Positions 39,631 through 50,569 of a DNA stretch of 64,000 bases are shown here, one piece after another; position 1 is the stretch's first letter; each line of letters opens with the position of its first letter. Made by a program: the position numbers and the translations under genes. Source of the DNA: Mimachlamys varia (lineage: Eukaryota; Mollusca; Bivalvia; Pectinida; Pectinidae); the NCBI GenBank assembly GCA_947623455.1, contig OX392527.1:14194001-14258000 (forward strand). Reading direction: 5' to 3'. The notes beneath the pieces were generated by a model. That model did not search any database. It was not told where the DNA came from and was given only the letters and a program-made list of their open reading frames with translations.

Positions 39631-39765
39631 GCTGCTGAACAAGAGGAAACTGGGAAAGTGAACACAGAGAAGCTTCTATACGGGGAAGCTGCTGAACAAG
39701 AGGAAACTGGGAAAGTGAACACAGAGAAGCTTGTATACGGGGAAGCTGCTGAACAAGATGCAACC
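39618..39765. repeat. 57-bp short tandem repeat, about 2.4 copies
   Basis: The phrase gctgctgaacaaga occurs at 39631, 39688 and 39745, 57 bp apart, each followed by a gggaaagtgaacacagagaa stretch in the complete copies. The gggaaagt(t/g)aacac core is shared with the neighbouring 43-bp family, so this looks like a derivative of it with added sequence. Confidence 0.85.
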
Positions 39766-40545
39766 ATCGAGGAAAGAAACATTAAGGTTCTGAGCACAGC
39801 CAGTATTGTTATTTGATGTTAGTGTTTAAAATAACCTCCCACAACTGCCCCTCCCTATCCCCCTAACAAGGAAAAACACGTAAAATTTCTGGTTTAGGTT
39901 TAAGCAGTTCCACTGATACAATTCAGTTAATTCAAAGATTACTGCAATATTTTGCTGACAAGCAGTGAGCAGGGTCGCAAAAAACATCTGAAATAATTGT
40001 TGTATTATTTAAGTGTTTGGTGTATATCTCTTAAAAATATAATCAACATGGCCGTTTTAATGTTGAGAATCCAAGGCAAACGTTTCCTTCAGCTTCTGAT
40101 CTCAATCCAGGGCCCTTTTCTGTAAGAAAAGATTTACAGAAAAGATGAAAGCTATCATAAAGACGATTTGTCACGTCATCTCATATGGAAAACGCCATGC
40201 CGATTCAGAAATACATATATACGTTAAAGAAATGTTATTTAATTGCTTTCATTTTCATTTCACGGGACTAGTCTAGGTTTATATGATCCTTAACGTAAAG
40301 CGAAAGTTTGGTTATAAAATGCTTTCTGTAGTGTATTTTGTTTATTTCTTCCCGTGACAATAACTTGACATATTCGCCATATCACGTCTTTATCGACGTC
40401 ATACCAACCCAAAGTCACGATACTTGGTACTATTTATAGTAATACCCGTATACGTGTTAGAAGAACCACACTCGGAACTGTTGAGGAAAATGTGGTATGA
40501 ATATTAATATTTTATTTACACAAAATGTAGATCAGAATGTAAACA
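39766..40545. other. unique spacer
   Basis: A+T-rich single-copy-looking DNA with no open frame of note and no recognised element. Confidence 0.55.
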
Positions 40546-40618
40546 CGCCTACATGCCTTAACGCCTACACGCCTACGCGCTTGAACGCCTAAACGCCTAC
40601 ACGCCTAAACGCCTACAT
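40546..40618. repeat. short 8-bp tandem repeat
   Basis: Imperfect tandem copies of acgccta(a/c) with interruptions, immediately left of the SINE. Confidence 0.75.
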
Positions 40619-40621
40619 GTA

Positions 40622-40830
40622 CAGGTGGTGGTCGGGTGGTGCAGCAGGAAGTCACCAAGGCGGCTGGAGTTTGATTTCCGATCAGAAGGAATGGGGTCAT
40701 CTGTCAAATGACGTAGGTTTTCTCCTGGTAATCCGGTTCCCTCGCACTTGTGTACAAATAAAAATATCACGCAGGCACTAATATCCGTGCCAACGGGAGT
40801 GATAAATATGACTTGATATAGCTTAAATCA
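40622..40830 (+). mobile_element. tRNA-derived SINE, bivalve type
   Basis: About 210 bp that looks like a short interspersed element with a tRNA-like head. An RNA polymerase III A-box-like sequence, tggtcgggtggt, lies at 40629-40640 and a B-box-like gtttgatttcc at 40669-40679. The 40-base spacing is right for a tRNA-derived promoter. The body has the phrases aatggggtcatctgtc, gacgtaggttttctcc and atatccgtgccaac, which match the general pattern of tRNA-derived SINEs widespread in bivalves (RUDI-like, from memory). Mutations in the B box suggest an old copy. No target-site duplication was identified. The family name is less certain than the class. Confidence 0.7.
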
Positions 40831-41641
40831 TAATTGTTATCAAAGAGGCAATTTAGTGATCCCCCGTTTTTTAAAATCAACTAGAATGAAAAATACCTTT
40901 ATTAAGACAAAAGAATCCGTACTTGATAATTAGATACCGTGTAGCCGATGTCCGATGTGGTCATTAAAACTATTGGGAAAGCCGGCGCCAAATTTAGCGA
41001 CATCGAAATATAGCACGAAATAACCGCGGCACCTGGCGCGACCACATGTAAGTGTGATGTAAACAATTGGACGCGAGGACGAGGAGTTTGATTTCACACG
41101 GACTTCTTTCAGGGTATGTAATATTAAAATAAAACGAAATGCGTTATCAACAATTATGATATATTTGATAATTAAAAGTTCCCACGAGAAATTGTGTTGG
41201 TATACTTCAAACTAACCAAAATCAGATATTATATAAAGCTCGCACACACAGCTAGGGGCCATCTGAAGCGAATTTGTTACCATGAAAACACGAATTCTCC
41301 GTGGGGTCAAAGCAAAGTGCTCAGAGATGTTTGTAAACATATGTGTCATTTGCATAGGCTGGACGATTAAGAGTTTCCTTATCTTTAATTGAAAAAACGC
41401 ATAGAAAACACCAATTTTTGTCAAAGTATTGGTATGAATAGTTCACAAGAATTACCGAATTGCAACTTTATAATAATATTTGGTGATATTATAAAAAAGT
41501 AAACAAACTTCGCTAAATAGAAATTTAAAATAAATAAAGTTTATATTGTAGTAGATGTAGAGGCGCATGCGCAATTGCGTGTTGATGTAGGCCTCACAGT
41601 GCACATACAGAGCAGTGTAGAGATATGCGAATAAAATACAC
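40831..41641. other. unique spacer with an NRF1-like palindrome
   Basis: Single-copy-looking sequence. The palindrome gcgcatgcgc at 41563-41572 matches the core of an NRF1 site and stands out in A+T-rich DNA. A possible 5' splice site (ttcagggtatgtaa) lies near 41108-41121. No open frame is convincing, so these are only hints of a nearby promoter or exon. Confidence 0.45.
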
Positions 41642-42232
41642 ACAAAGTGATATAACTCAAAGGGTTCAGATATTTAAGAAAAAGAGGGGTAACGCAAAGT
41701 GTTCTGATATGTAAGACAAAGAGGTGTAACTCAAAGTGTTCTGATATGTAAGACAAAGAGTTGTAACTCAAAGTGTTCAGATATGTAAGAAAAAGAGGTG
41801 TAACTCAAAGTGTTCAGATATGTAAGACAAAGAGGTGTAACTCAAAGTGTTCAGATATGTAAGACAAAGGAGTGTAACTCAAAGTGTTCAGACGTGTAAG
41901 AAAAAGAGGTGTAACTCAAAGTGTTCAGATATGTAAGACAAAGAGGTGTAACTCAAAGTGTTCTGATATGTAAGACAAAGAGGTGTAACTCAAAGTGTTC
42001 TGATATGTAAGACAAAGGAGTGTAACTCAAAGTGTTCAGACGTATAAGAAAAAGAGGTGTAATTCAAAGTGTTCAGATATGTAAGATAAAGAGGTGTAAC
42101 TCAAAGTGTTCTGATATGTAAGACAAAGAGGTGTAACTCAAAGTGTTCTGATATGTAAGACAAAGAGGTGTAACTCAAAGTGTTCTGATATGTAAGACAA
42201 AGAGGTGTAACTCAAAGTGTTCAGATATGTAA
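41642..42232. repeat. 37-bp minisatellite, about 16 copies
   Basis: Units contain tcaaagtgttctgatatgta followed by agacaaagaggtgtaac. The last 15 bp (acaaagaggtgtaac) look like a decayed partial copy of the first 22. At about 42226-42240 the array passes without a gap into the 22-bp family, which is the same core without those 15 bp. Confidence 0.92.
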
Positions 42233-43570
42233 GTCAAAGTGTACAGATATGTAGGTAAACTGTATGTGTACGTCAAACGGAACAGGTGCGTATGTCGCCC
42301 TGTCCAAATGTGCTCTTCAAAATGTATTCAGGTGATACAACAAATGTTTACACCAAAGTGTTCTCACGAATCCGTAAGTAAATATGTCAAATTGTACAGA
42401 TATGTAGATCAAACTGTAAAGATATGTAGGTCAAATTGCACAGATATGTAAGTCAAAGTGTATAGATATGTATATCAAAGTGTATACGTAGATCAAAATG
42501 TACATATATGTAGATCAAAGTGTACAGATATGTAGGTCAAATTGCACATATATGAAGATCAAATTGCACAGATATGTAGATCAAATGGTATAGATAGGTA
42601 TATCAAGGTGTATAGATATATGTAAGTCAAAGTGTATATGAAGATCAAAATGTACAAATATGTACATCAAAATGTACAAATATGTACATCAAAATTTACA
42701 AATATGTACATCAAAATGTACAAATATGTACATCAAAGTGTACATATATGTACATCAAAGTGTACATATATGCAGGTCAAATCGTACAAATATGTAGGTC
42801 AAATTTTACAGATATGTAGGTCAAATTGCACAGATATGTAGGTCAAGTGTATAGATATATAGGTCAAAGTGTACATTGTGCCGATATGTAGGTCAAAGTA
42901 TAAAGATATGTTAATCAAATTGAAAGCTTTGCAAATCCAATTGTACCGATATGTAGATCAAAATGTATAGATGTGTAGGTCAACGTGTACAGATATGTAG
43001 GTCAAAGTGTACAGATGTGTAGGTCAAAGTGTACAGAGATGTAGGTCAAAGTGTACAGATATGTAGATCAAAGTTTGCAGATATGTAGGCCAAATTGCAC
43101 AGATATGTAGGTCAAAGTGTATAAATATGTATATCAAAGTGTATACGTAGATCAAAATGTACATATATGTAGGTCAAAATGTACAGATATGTAGGTCAAA
43201 GTGTACAGAGATGTAGGTCAAATTGCACATATATGAGGATCAAACTGCACAAATATGTAGATCAAATTGTATAGATAGGTATATCAAGGTGTATAGATAT
43301 GTAAGTCAAAGTGTATATGAAGATCAAAATTTACAAATATGTACATCAAAGTGTACAAATAAGTACATCAAAGTGTACAGATATGTAGGTCAAATTGCAC
43401 AGATATGTAGATCAAATTGTATAGATAGATATATCAAAGTGTATAGATATGCAAGTCAAAGTGTATATGTAGATCAAAATGTACAGATATTTAGATCAAA
43501 GTGTACAGATATGTAGGTCAAATCGTACAGATATGTAGGTCAAAGTGTATAAATATAAAGGTCAAATAGG
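42233..43570. repeat. 22-bp minisatellite, about 60 degenerate copies
   Basis: Units follow aggtcaaagtgtacagatat plus gt, with many substitutions and some length variants (for example a shortened gtgtatacgtagatcaaa form). About twenty units begin with an intact aggtca. Short stretches are themselves copied: the order around 42480-42720 reappears around 43140-43400. Open frames here (for example near 42239-42451 and 43223-43516) read through because 66 bp equals three units and stops are rare in one frame. They are not called as genes. Confidence 0.9.
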
Positions 43571-44551
43571 TCCGCTTCCAAAAAGTTCTTGTAGGAACGG
43601 CGTATTGTAACCTCTTGACGTTCGTTTGCTGTTTTGATGATTGAAAGTAAAATTTACAAACATTCAAATATATGTGCTTATCTTTACTAATTTCACGGTT
43701 GTTGTAATTTAATTGAACCTATCTTCAAAGCGATTGTACCTCAGTTGATTTGAAGACAGGTACAATTCATTGAATAAACGTTCATTTGGAGTTCCATACG
43801 TCATGTCTACCGACATGCCCAATGTGAAACAACATTTGTAACGCCCTCCGATGTACTTAAATGTATAGTTGTCACAGAGAGTTCAATTCTAGGTTTATGT
43901 TGTACAAAATAAGTTATATATGAGATTCGTGAAAACCCATTAGGGAATTCTAGGGCGCAATTTTTCGGTGATGCTGCTCAGTTTTACCAGCTCTGAGAAT
44001 ACCGCATGGCGTTACGCTAGCGGAATGTAGTCATTTAAAACTCATAAAACTTCAAAGTCCCTGTCGATTTCTAAAAGATGCACGAAAATGGATAAGACAT
44101 TTATAGCTTTTGATATGAAAAAGGTTGAAGGAGTTTGGAGGCATCAGAAGACGGATGATAGCGTCAACACGACATGACTGTCACGTTATAGAAGAGGGCG
44201 CGTGCGACAGTCGGACATAAAATTAATGTGTTTCATCAGTAATTAATCCTAACCAACTTCTGAGAAGCTGGTGAAACTGCTGTATGATCCTAAATATTGT
44301 ATTTCGACGAAATGCCATCTTTTTGCCTTTCAGGTTAATGGCTATTTTACCATTTAGATCATTGCCGAGCTGTAAATTAAGTGTTCTTCTTTTGTCTCAC
44401 TAAAGATGACGCCACACACACAAATGCTGCACCTTTTAAATTTAGTAATAAATACAGTATGCCGAAAAGCTGAATTAAACTGGATCATACAGCTGTGTCA
44501 ACGATACGTTTTCATCTTATTGTAAGCAACATTTATAAAACCTTAAAAAAA
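43571..44551. other. unique spacer
   Basis: Single-copy-looking DNA of about 1 kb without a recognised gene. It includes one long imperfect hairpin (listed separately) and a good 3' splice-site-like run on the plus strand (tttttgcctttcag near 44321-44334) with no obvious exon after it. Confidence 0.5.
43711..43767. other. imperfect 19-bp inverted repeat
   Basis: Left arm 43711-43729 (aattgaacctatcttcaaa) and right arm 43749-43767 (tttgaagacaggtacaatt) are reverse complements with two to three mismatches around a 19-base loop. The RNA could fold into a stable hairpin. It could also be a remnant of a small inverted-repeat transposon. No terminal duplication was seen. Confidence 0.55.
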
Positions 44552-44707
44552 TTAAGAAGGTGTTTTTGATTTCTCGTTATACCTCGGTATTGGCTTACAC
44601 TTGAATATATATTTCACAGAAACATCACAAATTTCAAAGCAACGTCTATGTCCACAATATTTAGATAGGAGGTGAGGTGACAAATCTTGTACATTCACCG
44701 AGCTACA
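44552..44707 (-). CDS. possible terminal exon, Cys-rich, unknown product
   Basis: Read on the minus strand, ggactctcag ends at 44708 and would serve as a 3' splice site. From 44707 an open frame begins in phase 0 with TGT and runs 51 codons to a TAA at 44552. The peptide has five cysteines, with a cluster in the second half (CGHRRCFEIC, then KYIFKC), and ends in a basic tail. Composition and codons look more protein-like than the surrounding spacer, and the Cys pattern would fit an extracellular domain. I do not recognise the family; a lectin-like domain was considered but the spacing is too compressed. The upstream side is the 28-bp minisatellite, which would then be intronic. It could equally be a chance open frame. 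Confidence 0.25.
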   Translation of the reverse strand, partial: CSSVNVQDLSPHLLSKYCGHRRCFEICDVSVKYIFKCKPIPRYNEKSKTPS

Positions 44708-44740
44708 CTGAGAGTCCTCACTATACATGACAGTAAGTAT

Positions 44741-45832
44741 AGAAAGCATTATCACCTGACCGACACAGAAAGCATTATCACCTGACCCACACACAGAATG
44801 AATTATCACATGACCCACAAACAGAAAGTTTTATCACCTGACCCACACACAGAAAGCATTATCACCTGACCGACACACAGAAAGCATTATCACATGACCC
44901 ACACACAGAAAGCATTATCACAAGACCCACACACAGAAAGCATTATCACCTGACCCCCACACAGACAGCATTATCACCTGACCCACACACAGAAAGCATT
45001 ATCACATGACCTACACACAGAAACCACTATCACCTGACCCCCACACAGACAGCATTATCAACTGCCTACACACAGAAAGCATAATCACCTGACCTACACA
45101 CAGAAACCACTATCCCATGACCCACACACAGAAAGCATTATCACCTGACCCACACATAGAAAGCATTATCACCTGACCCACACATAGAAAGCATTATCAC
45201 ATGACCCACAAACAGAAAGTATTATCACCTGACCCACACACAGAAAGCATTATCACCTGACCGACACACAGAAAGCATTATCACCTGACCCACACACAGA
45301 AAGCATTATCACCTGACCTACACACAGAAAGCATTATCACCTGACCCACACACAGAAAGCATTATCACCTGACCCACACACAGAAAGCATTATCACCTGA
45401 CCCACACACAGAAAGCATTATCACCTGACCTACACACAGAAAGCATTATCACCTGACCCACACACAGAAAGCAATATCACATGACCCACACACAGAAAGC
45501 ATTATCACATGACCCACACACAGAAAGCATTATCACCTGACCCACACACAGAAAGCATTATCACATGACCCACACACAGGGGGACTATCACCTTACCTAC
45601 ATACAGAAAGCACTATCACCTGACCCCCACACAGACAGCATTATCACCTGACCTACACACAGAAAGCATTATCACCTGACCTACACACAGAAAGCATTAT
45701 CACCTGACCCACACACAGAAAGTATTATCACCTGACCCACACACAGAAAGCATTATCACCTGACCCACACACAGAAAGCATTATCACCTGACCCACACAC
45801 AGAAAGCATTATCACCTGACCCCTCTTTTGGA
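44741..45832. repeat. 28-bp minisatellite, about 39 copies
   Basis: Units of acacacagaaagcattatca followed by cctgaccc, 28 bp apart with few length changes. Variants include tcacatgacc, gaccgacaca and ccccacacagacagc. Almost every unit contains an E-box-type CANNTG (cacctg or cacatg). Confidence 0.95.
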
Positions 45833-47020
45833 TATTGTGAACATGGAGATTAAATTGGATTATCCCAGAACACCAATAAGTTGAAATAAAACGTTAGACA
45901 ATATTCTTCATACAACGAGAATCTCGCTGGACCGTGAACGTTGATGAAATGGGCGATAGTATTATAATGAAACAACAATTTTCAAAGATGATTTTTTTGT
46001 AGACGAAATGACCGATTTGCATTTACCAACTCGTGCACAATTTACACCTGCATGCTTTCTAAATTGACTGTTAACATTCATGTTGGTCAAATTTTATTCG
46101 GTTCATGTAATGTTACAGTGTTTGAGATAAGAGAGTACATCATATATTAACTACACTTCTGTTACCACGAGACGTGTATCAGTGGTTTCAACACGTCCGA
46201 AGAAATGGCAACATTTTGAATCGCCTCGGATAGGTCGTTTGGTTTGTTAGACCCAGATATCAATAAAGCTACCATACCAGGAGCTCGCGTGATGCATACA
46301 TGCAGTACAACGTAACCCCACAAATTAATAGAAGGAAACAGGTTTTAATATTTCCATATATTCATCATTCACGATGGAGGGACCGCCAAGCCGTATCATT
46401 AGTTAGCTCGGTGTTCTGTTATTATCACATCAGGAGTGACAGACCCCCCAAACAGAGGTGGCCTGTATTCCCCAACAAGGCCCAATAACACTGGGGCATT
46501 GATTTTTACTCAAATGGTATTTAGGCTCGCGGACTTTCAATATAAGAGAAATGATGTGATTAATAATAAACTGTATGAAATGAAACACATTCCGAAAGTA
46601 CACAATATACACGTCTATATGTGTTGTATGATTGGAACGATCGGTTGAGTATTTATAAGACACAAGATGGTAATGGCTTGGTGTGTGAGTATAATTGATA
46701 TTGGCAAGTGCAAGTACCAAGCAATACACAACTGTACAACTGGAACGATGTACAGAAGCTATCGATGTGTTCTGATTTAAAGATAATTGCCACAATAAAA
46801 AGCAATAGGACTGGGCATAAGTCCATTCAACGCCATTATCCAAATTAAGTACAGGGGATGTCAAGAAAAACCTATAACAGAGGTAACTTTGTTGTCCGAA
46901 ATTATAATAACAAGATATTATTTATTGCTGTAAAATAATTCATATTTTGCCGCAGATTTTGTTTTTATGAAATAATTAAGTATTGAAATGCATTATTAAA
47001 CAGAATAATAAGTTTGTGTA
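45833..47020. other. unique spacer
   Basis: About 1.2 kb with overlapping open stretches on both strands near 46300-46864 (up to 144 codons on minus), none with recognisable domains or splice context. A+T-rich sequence near 46895-47030 is flanked by tccgaaatta and taattcgga in inverted order, a weak hint of a small inverted-repeat element. No gene is called. Confidence 0.5.
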
Positions 47021-48190
47021 ATTCGGATTCAGAGCATACCGAAGCGCCAACAAAACCACACGTGAACTCCAAATCGATTAACATAAAGAAAAAATCAGGG
47101 AGACCCTTGCAAAAGTACAAGAGAATTAGACCAGGTGTTCCGGAAGAGTAAGCGTCTTCTGCTTTATCGCCGAAACCCGCAATGTAAATCTAGGTTAAAT
47201 CCAAGTAAATGACACGACAATATCATAACAAGTAGGCAAACTAATGCGCATTTCCAAAACGCCGACCTTAATAGCGCTCAAGGATTCAGAATATCTTTCA
47301 ATGAGACCAAGATTGCGACCATTAAACTTGCACTTACTTTTATCACACTGCATCCCTCACATCCCTGTGCCGTAAAGTTCGTTAGCAGCCGACATCTACA
47401 CGTATCATAAAAAACTCCGTATCTAGAGCAAGCCCTAAACTAACGAATTAACTACGACATGTAAACACCAAGGTTGGAGAAGCAGTGATGTTACTATAAA
47501 GAAAGAGAAGGATCGGAATCGTCACATTCATTGTATAGGCTTATTAGTAAGCTGCCCATGTTGGTCATCGTTCAAGTAAAAATCGAGGTAAGCAGCTGAT
47601 GTAGAAGAGTCTGCTGTGTCCTTGATTTAAATAAAGTTCAGAAGGGTAAATACGACTGATTAGGTCAGCAAACGTCTATTTGCTAAAGAGAACACATCGT
47701 CGATATACATCAAAGTGAAATTTAAGATTTTCAAGGTTTTTGTTCAATATTGAATAAAAGATCTTTCGAGTTTTTCAAAATCTATGTAAAAATAAGACTG
47801 TAGCCCTGATTTAATGGTACTGAAAATGTAATGAGAAGTTTTGATAAATATACATTATATAGACGAGGTAGGTCAGCGACTTTCTCATAAACCGGTATAT
47901 TGAAATATTGTAATACTGATTCCTGCTTAGGTAGAAATTCATCTCTTGAAAAACCAATCATTGTGTAAGGAGGGTTACATTGATTATCAACAAGGCCGAG
48001 CTCTTTTTGCAAACAATAAATGTACTTGAGTCTGGAAACAAGGGTCAAGATATCAAAAGCATTGACTGTAGACACAACCACCACATACTTATCCTGTAGA
48101 TCATTGAATGTTGTTCGGACATCGCGTTTATTATCCTATGGATAGGGGTCTTGATAGACGTCATCAATTCTGAAAGTGAAACCAATTCAG
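47021..48190 (-). pseudogene. degraded Penelope-like reverse transcriptase with 3' tail
   Basis: Remnant of a Penelope-like retroelement that copies itself through its reverse transcriptase. Reading leftwards on the minus strand: a DKYVVVV segment at 48073-48093; KYIYCLQKELGL at 47992-48027; a DLPRLY segment at 47857-47874; the catalytic YIDD box at 47696-47707; DTADSSTSAAYLD at 47582-47620; RACSRY near 47419-47436; and KFNGRNLGLIERY at 47291-47329, a form of the conserved C-terminal FYGRHH-type motif. The order matches the family. It is dead: a stop precedes 48100, stops follow YIDD, the pieces lie in different frames, and only about 150 bases separate DLPRLY from YIDD, so most of the fingers-palm region is deleted. 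No GIY-YIG endonuclease is visible. The 3' untranslated tail (gtaagcgtc at 47148-47156) is shared with three plus-strand fragments nearby. Confidence 0.78.
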
Positions 48191-48904
48191 CATGTTCAGG
48201 TTTAGTCTATTGTCTGGCTTAATCTTCCACAGAACCTAGAAGTATCCTGATTTATGTTTCATTTGATAGATGGAATACCTCGATACATACGAACGTTCAT
48301 GAAAGCTCCCGTAGCCTTATGTTTAGTATGAAATCAGATTGCCGATTACTATGTCTCTATAATTAAATGTGCAATTTTAACTAATAATAAGAGTAGTTTG
48401 CGATACAAAGGTCTGAATATAACACTTCAAAATTATATGCAATAGTTAAGTTTCCTACTTAAAAACTAAAACAATTATGTTGATTAATATTGAAAACGAT
48501 TACAGTTTGTAACTCCTTTTTGATTTCCAAATAATATTTTTCAGTCTTACAGTGCTATTGAAAACACAGTTCCCTGATTAAGATTTTAGCTGAACAACTT
48601 CCATTCAAACATTTCAATTTGGGCTTAATTCAAAAAGCTGACATGCACAAAGAGTTTAAATTCCAATGCCAAAAACTGTAAAGATTTAGGTCAGTAGTTC
48701 AGGATTTCTTTTGCGATTCTCGTTTTTTCAAAATAATGATCTATATTGGCATTCTTACATCTTTTAGATTTTTGACATGTAACTAGAGTATTTAGACGCA
48801 AGCCCTTCCTGACCCCTGAAGTCATACTTGACCATAATTGTATTTACTGTGGTTTGAGTAAAATGTAAAGTAATATATACTAGAAGCACAATGTATTTAA
48901 TGTG
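48191..48904. other. A+T-rich spacer between retroelement pieces
   Basis: No recognisable coding sequence. A phrase near 48880-48900 (agaagcacaatgtattta) recurs at about 49266-49284, so the start of the next retroelement fragment is bracketed by a direct repeat about 382 bp apart. Confidence 0.5.
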
Positions 48905-49245
48905 TTTTGATTCGAGGTATTTGGGTCGATGAAGACTATGAACACGTTTTATGGTCACCATTTTTTAAAGATAAAAACAATATGCTTTTTTGTGTAATAT
49001 AAAGGTGGACGGTTTTTTAATATGCCTCATTTCTCACTTAGATACCGTGATATTTCCTTGGCCTAGATTTACAAGGCCGGAGTCGTAGAGGACGCTTACT
49101 CCACGAGAAAACATGGTCATATTATCTTGTCCTTTTTCAATGGTGTCCTTTGTTCACATGTTGCCCCTAGTTAAATCGATTTTGAGTTCTGATCATGGCT
49201 TTGTTGACGCTTTTGCATTCTCTGTTTTCAGTTTTTTGAGTTAAA
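48905..49245 (+). mobile_element. Penelope-like 3' fragment, copy A
   Basis: Plus-strand fragment of the 3' end of the same kind of element. An FYGHH motif at 48947-48961 corresponds to the conserved FYGRHH of the reverse transcriptase C-terminus. The 3' tail follows with gacgcttact at 49091-49100 and atcgattttgagttc at about 49176-49190. It is 5'-truncated and full of small indels. A short direct repeat (agcacaatgtattta) sits on both sides. Confidence 0.65.
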
Positions 49246-49820
49246 TATACAGTAATATGTTATTGAAGCACAATGTATTTAGTTATTTTGTCTAAGAGAT
49301 ACAATGCTTCTCGTATTACGGGACACTGATTCGTTGTCTATTATCTATACATCTGGTCGCGTTTTTATGGAATAGATGTATTTTCAGATACATCCATTCT
49401 GAGAGTGGAGACTGACTTACTAGACACCGCCGTATTCCGTTGTAATTTAAACATTCTCAGCAGATCGATAAAAATGAAAACGCGCAACTGATGACGATGT
49501 TCCGGGGATGTCTATGTCACTCTGATATGTTATAAAAGATTGTATTTGAAATCAATACTTTAGGTTCTTATCTGAAAAAGTCATTAGTAGTGTTTACGTA
49601 AGTCAGTAACATATATCCATTTGTCACCTAAACTCGAGTCACCGAAATAAATTCTTTACTATTATTTACAAAGTTCTTGGAAATAAATCCTAATGATGTA
49701 CACACGACCCTGACACAAACTGTTCGTGTATAAACGTTACTGCATCATCTGCTCGTGCCAATATAACTTAGATGTCCAGGCAAACCACACACATTAACCA
49801 CACACAATAAGATTATATTG
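49246..49820. other. spacer between retroelement fragments
   Basis: Single-copy-looking DNA with no recognised gene. The left 40 bases are the second copy of the direct repeat bracketing fragment A. Confidence 0.5.
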
Positions 49821-50330
49821 AACTTGGTGTAACTCGACCAAATATAAGGACAAATGTTCTGCTTCTCAAACCAATAGTGTTAACATGTCGCTGTTGAGTC
49901 GTTATTCTAGGCCTTGTTCTAAAAATATCGAAATGTTCGTGATCGATGTCGACTTCTGACAAACTCTCTTCATAGAGATTCGAGAGATACAGGTTGATGA
50001 GAGTTTCATGGTCGCCATTGAAAAAAAAATTTTTGTATTTTTGTGTCATACCGGTATGCAGATGGACATTTTTGAGTATGCTCATTAATGTACTTACATG
50101 ATGTAATTGAGAATGATAACTCAGTACTCACTTTGAGGGCTTGACATTGATGTTAAGATTTACATGCGGATGTCGCGAGTGAAGCAGAAGACGCTTACCC
50201 TTCCGAAACACATGGTACTTTTACAAGAGATATTCCTCTTGTCCATTTTTTGCCCCTAGTTTGATCGATTTTGAGTTCGGGTTGTGCTTTTTGTTAACGC
50301 TTCGACTTTCTACGATTATACATAACGACA
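49821..50330 (+). mobile_element. Penelope-like 3' fragment, copy B
   Basis: Longest of the three plus-strand fragments. A degraded coding part includes RYSRPCS at 49900-49920, the counterpart of RACSRY in the minus-strand remnant, then a frame-broken version of the FYGRHH region at about 50003-50018. A sequence ending in atgctcattaa and the common 3' tail follow (gacgcttac at 50190-50198; atcgattttgagttc near 50265-50279). An apparent 90-codon open stretch on the opposite strand (49813-50085) is antisense to this remnant and is not a gene. Confidence 0.65.
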
Positions 50331-50569
50331 TCCATTTGTCAACTATAATTAGTAGATCTTTGTATACTGAGGTAATGCGTCCATTCAGGACTTAAAATTC
50401 AGAAAACCAACTTACACATTTTCATTTATGAATAGAGACAGCGTATTTTACCTGGATTTAACTCTTGATTATTTTTTTGTTGAATAACAAAAATCAATAT
50501 TTGTTTGATTTGGGCCACTCTATACATCAGAAGCAAGCACACAACAAAAACTTTTTTAACCATTTAATT
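50331..50569. other. spacer between retroelement fragments B and C
   Basis: A+T-rich, nothing recognised. The gap is under 300 bases and is listed only to close the map. Confidence 0.5.

Noticed and set aside
46430..46864. 144-codon minus-strand open frame
   Set aside because: No recognisable domain, low-complexity hydrophobic and His/Tyr-rich stretches, and an overlapping open frame on the other strand; probably chance in A+T-rich DNA.
46895..47030. Miniature inverted-repeat transposon
   Set aside because: The inverted ends match over only about nine bases and no target duplication is seen.
49813..50085. 90-codon minus-strand open frame as a gene
   Set aside because: It lies antisense to Penelope-like fragment B, whose plus-strand motifs explain the sequence.
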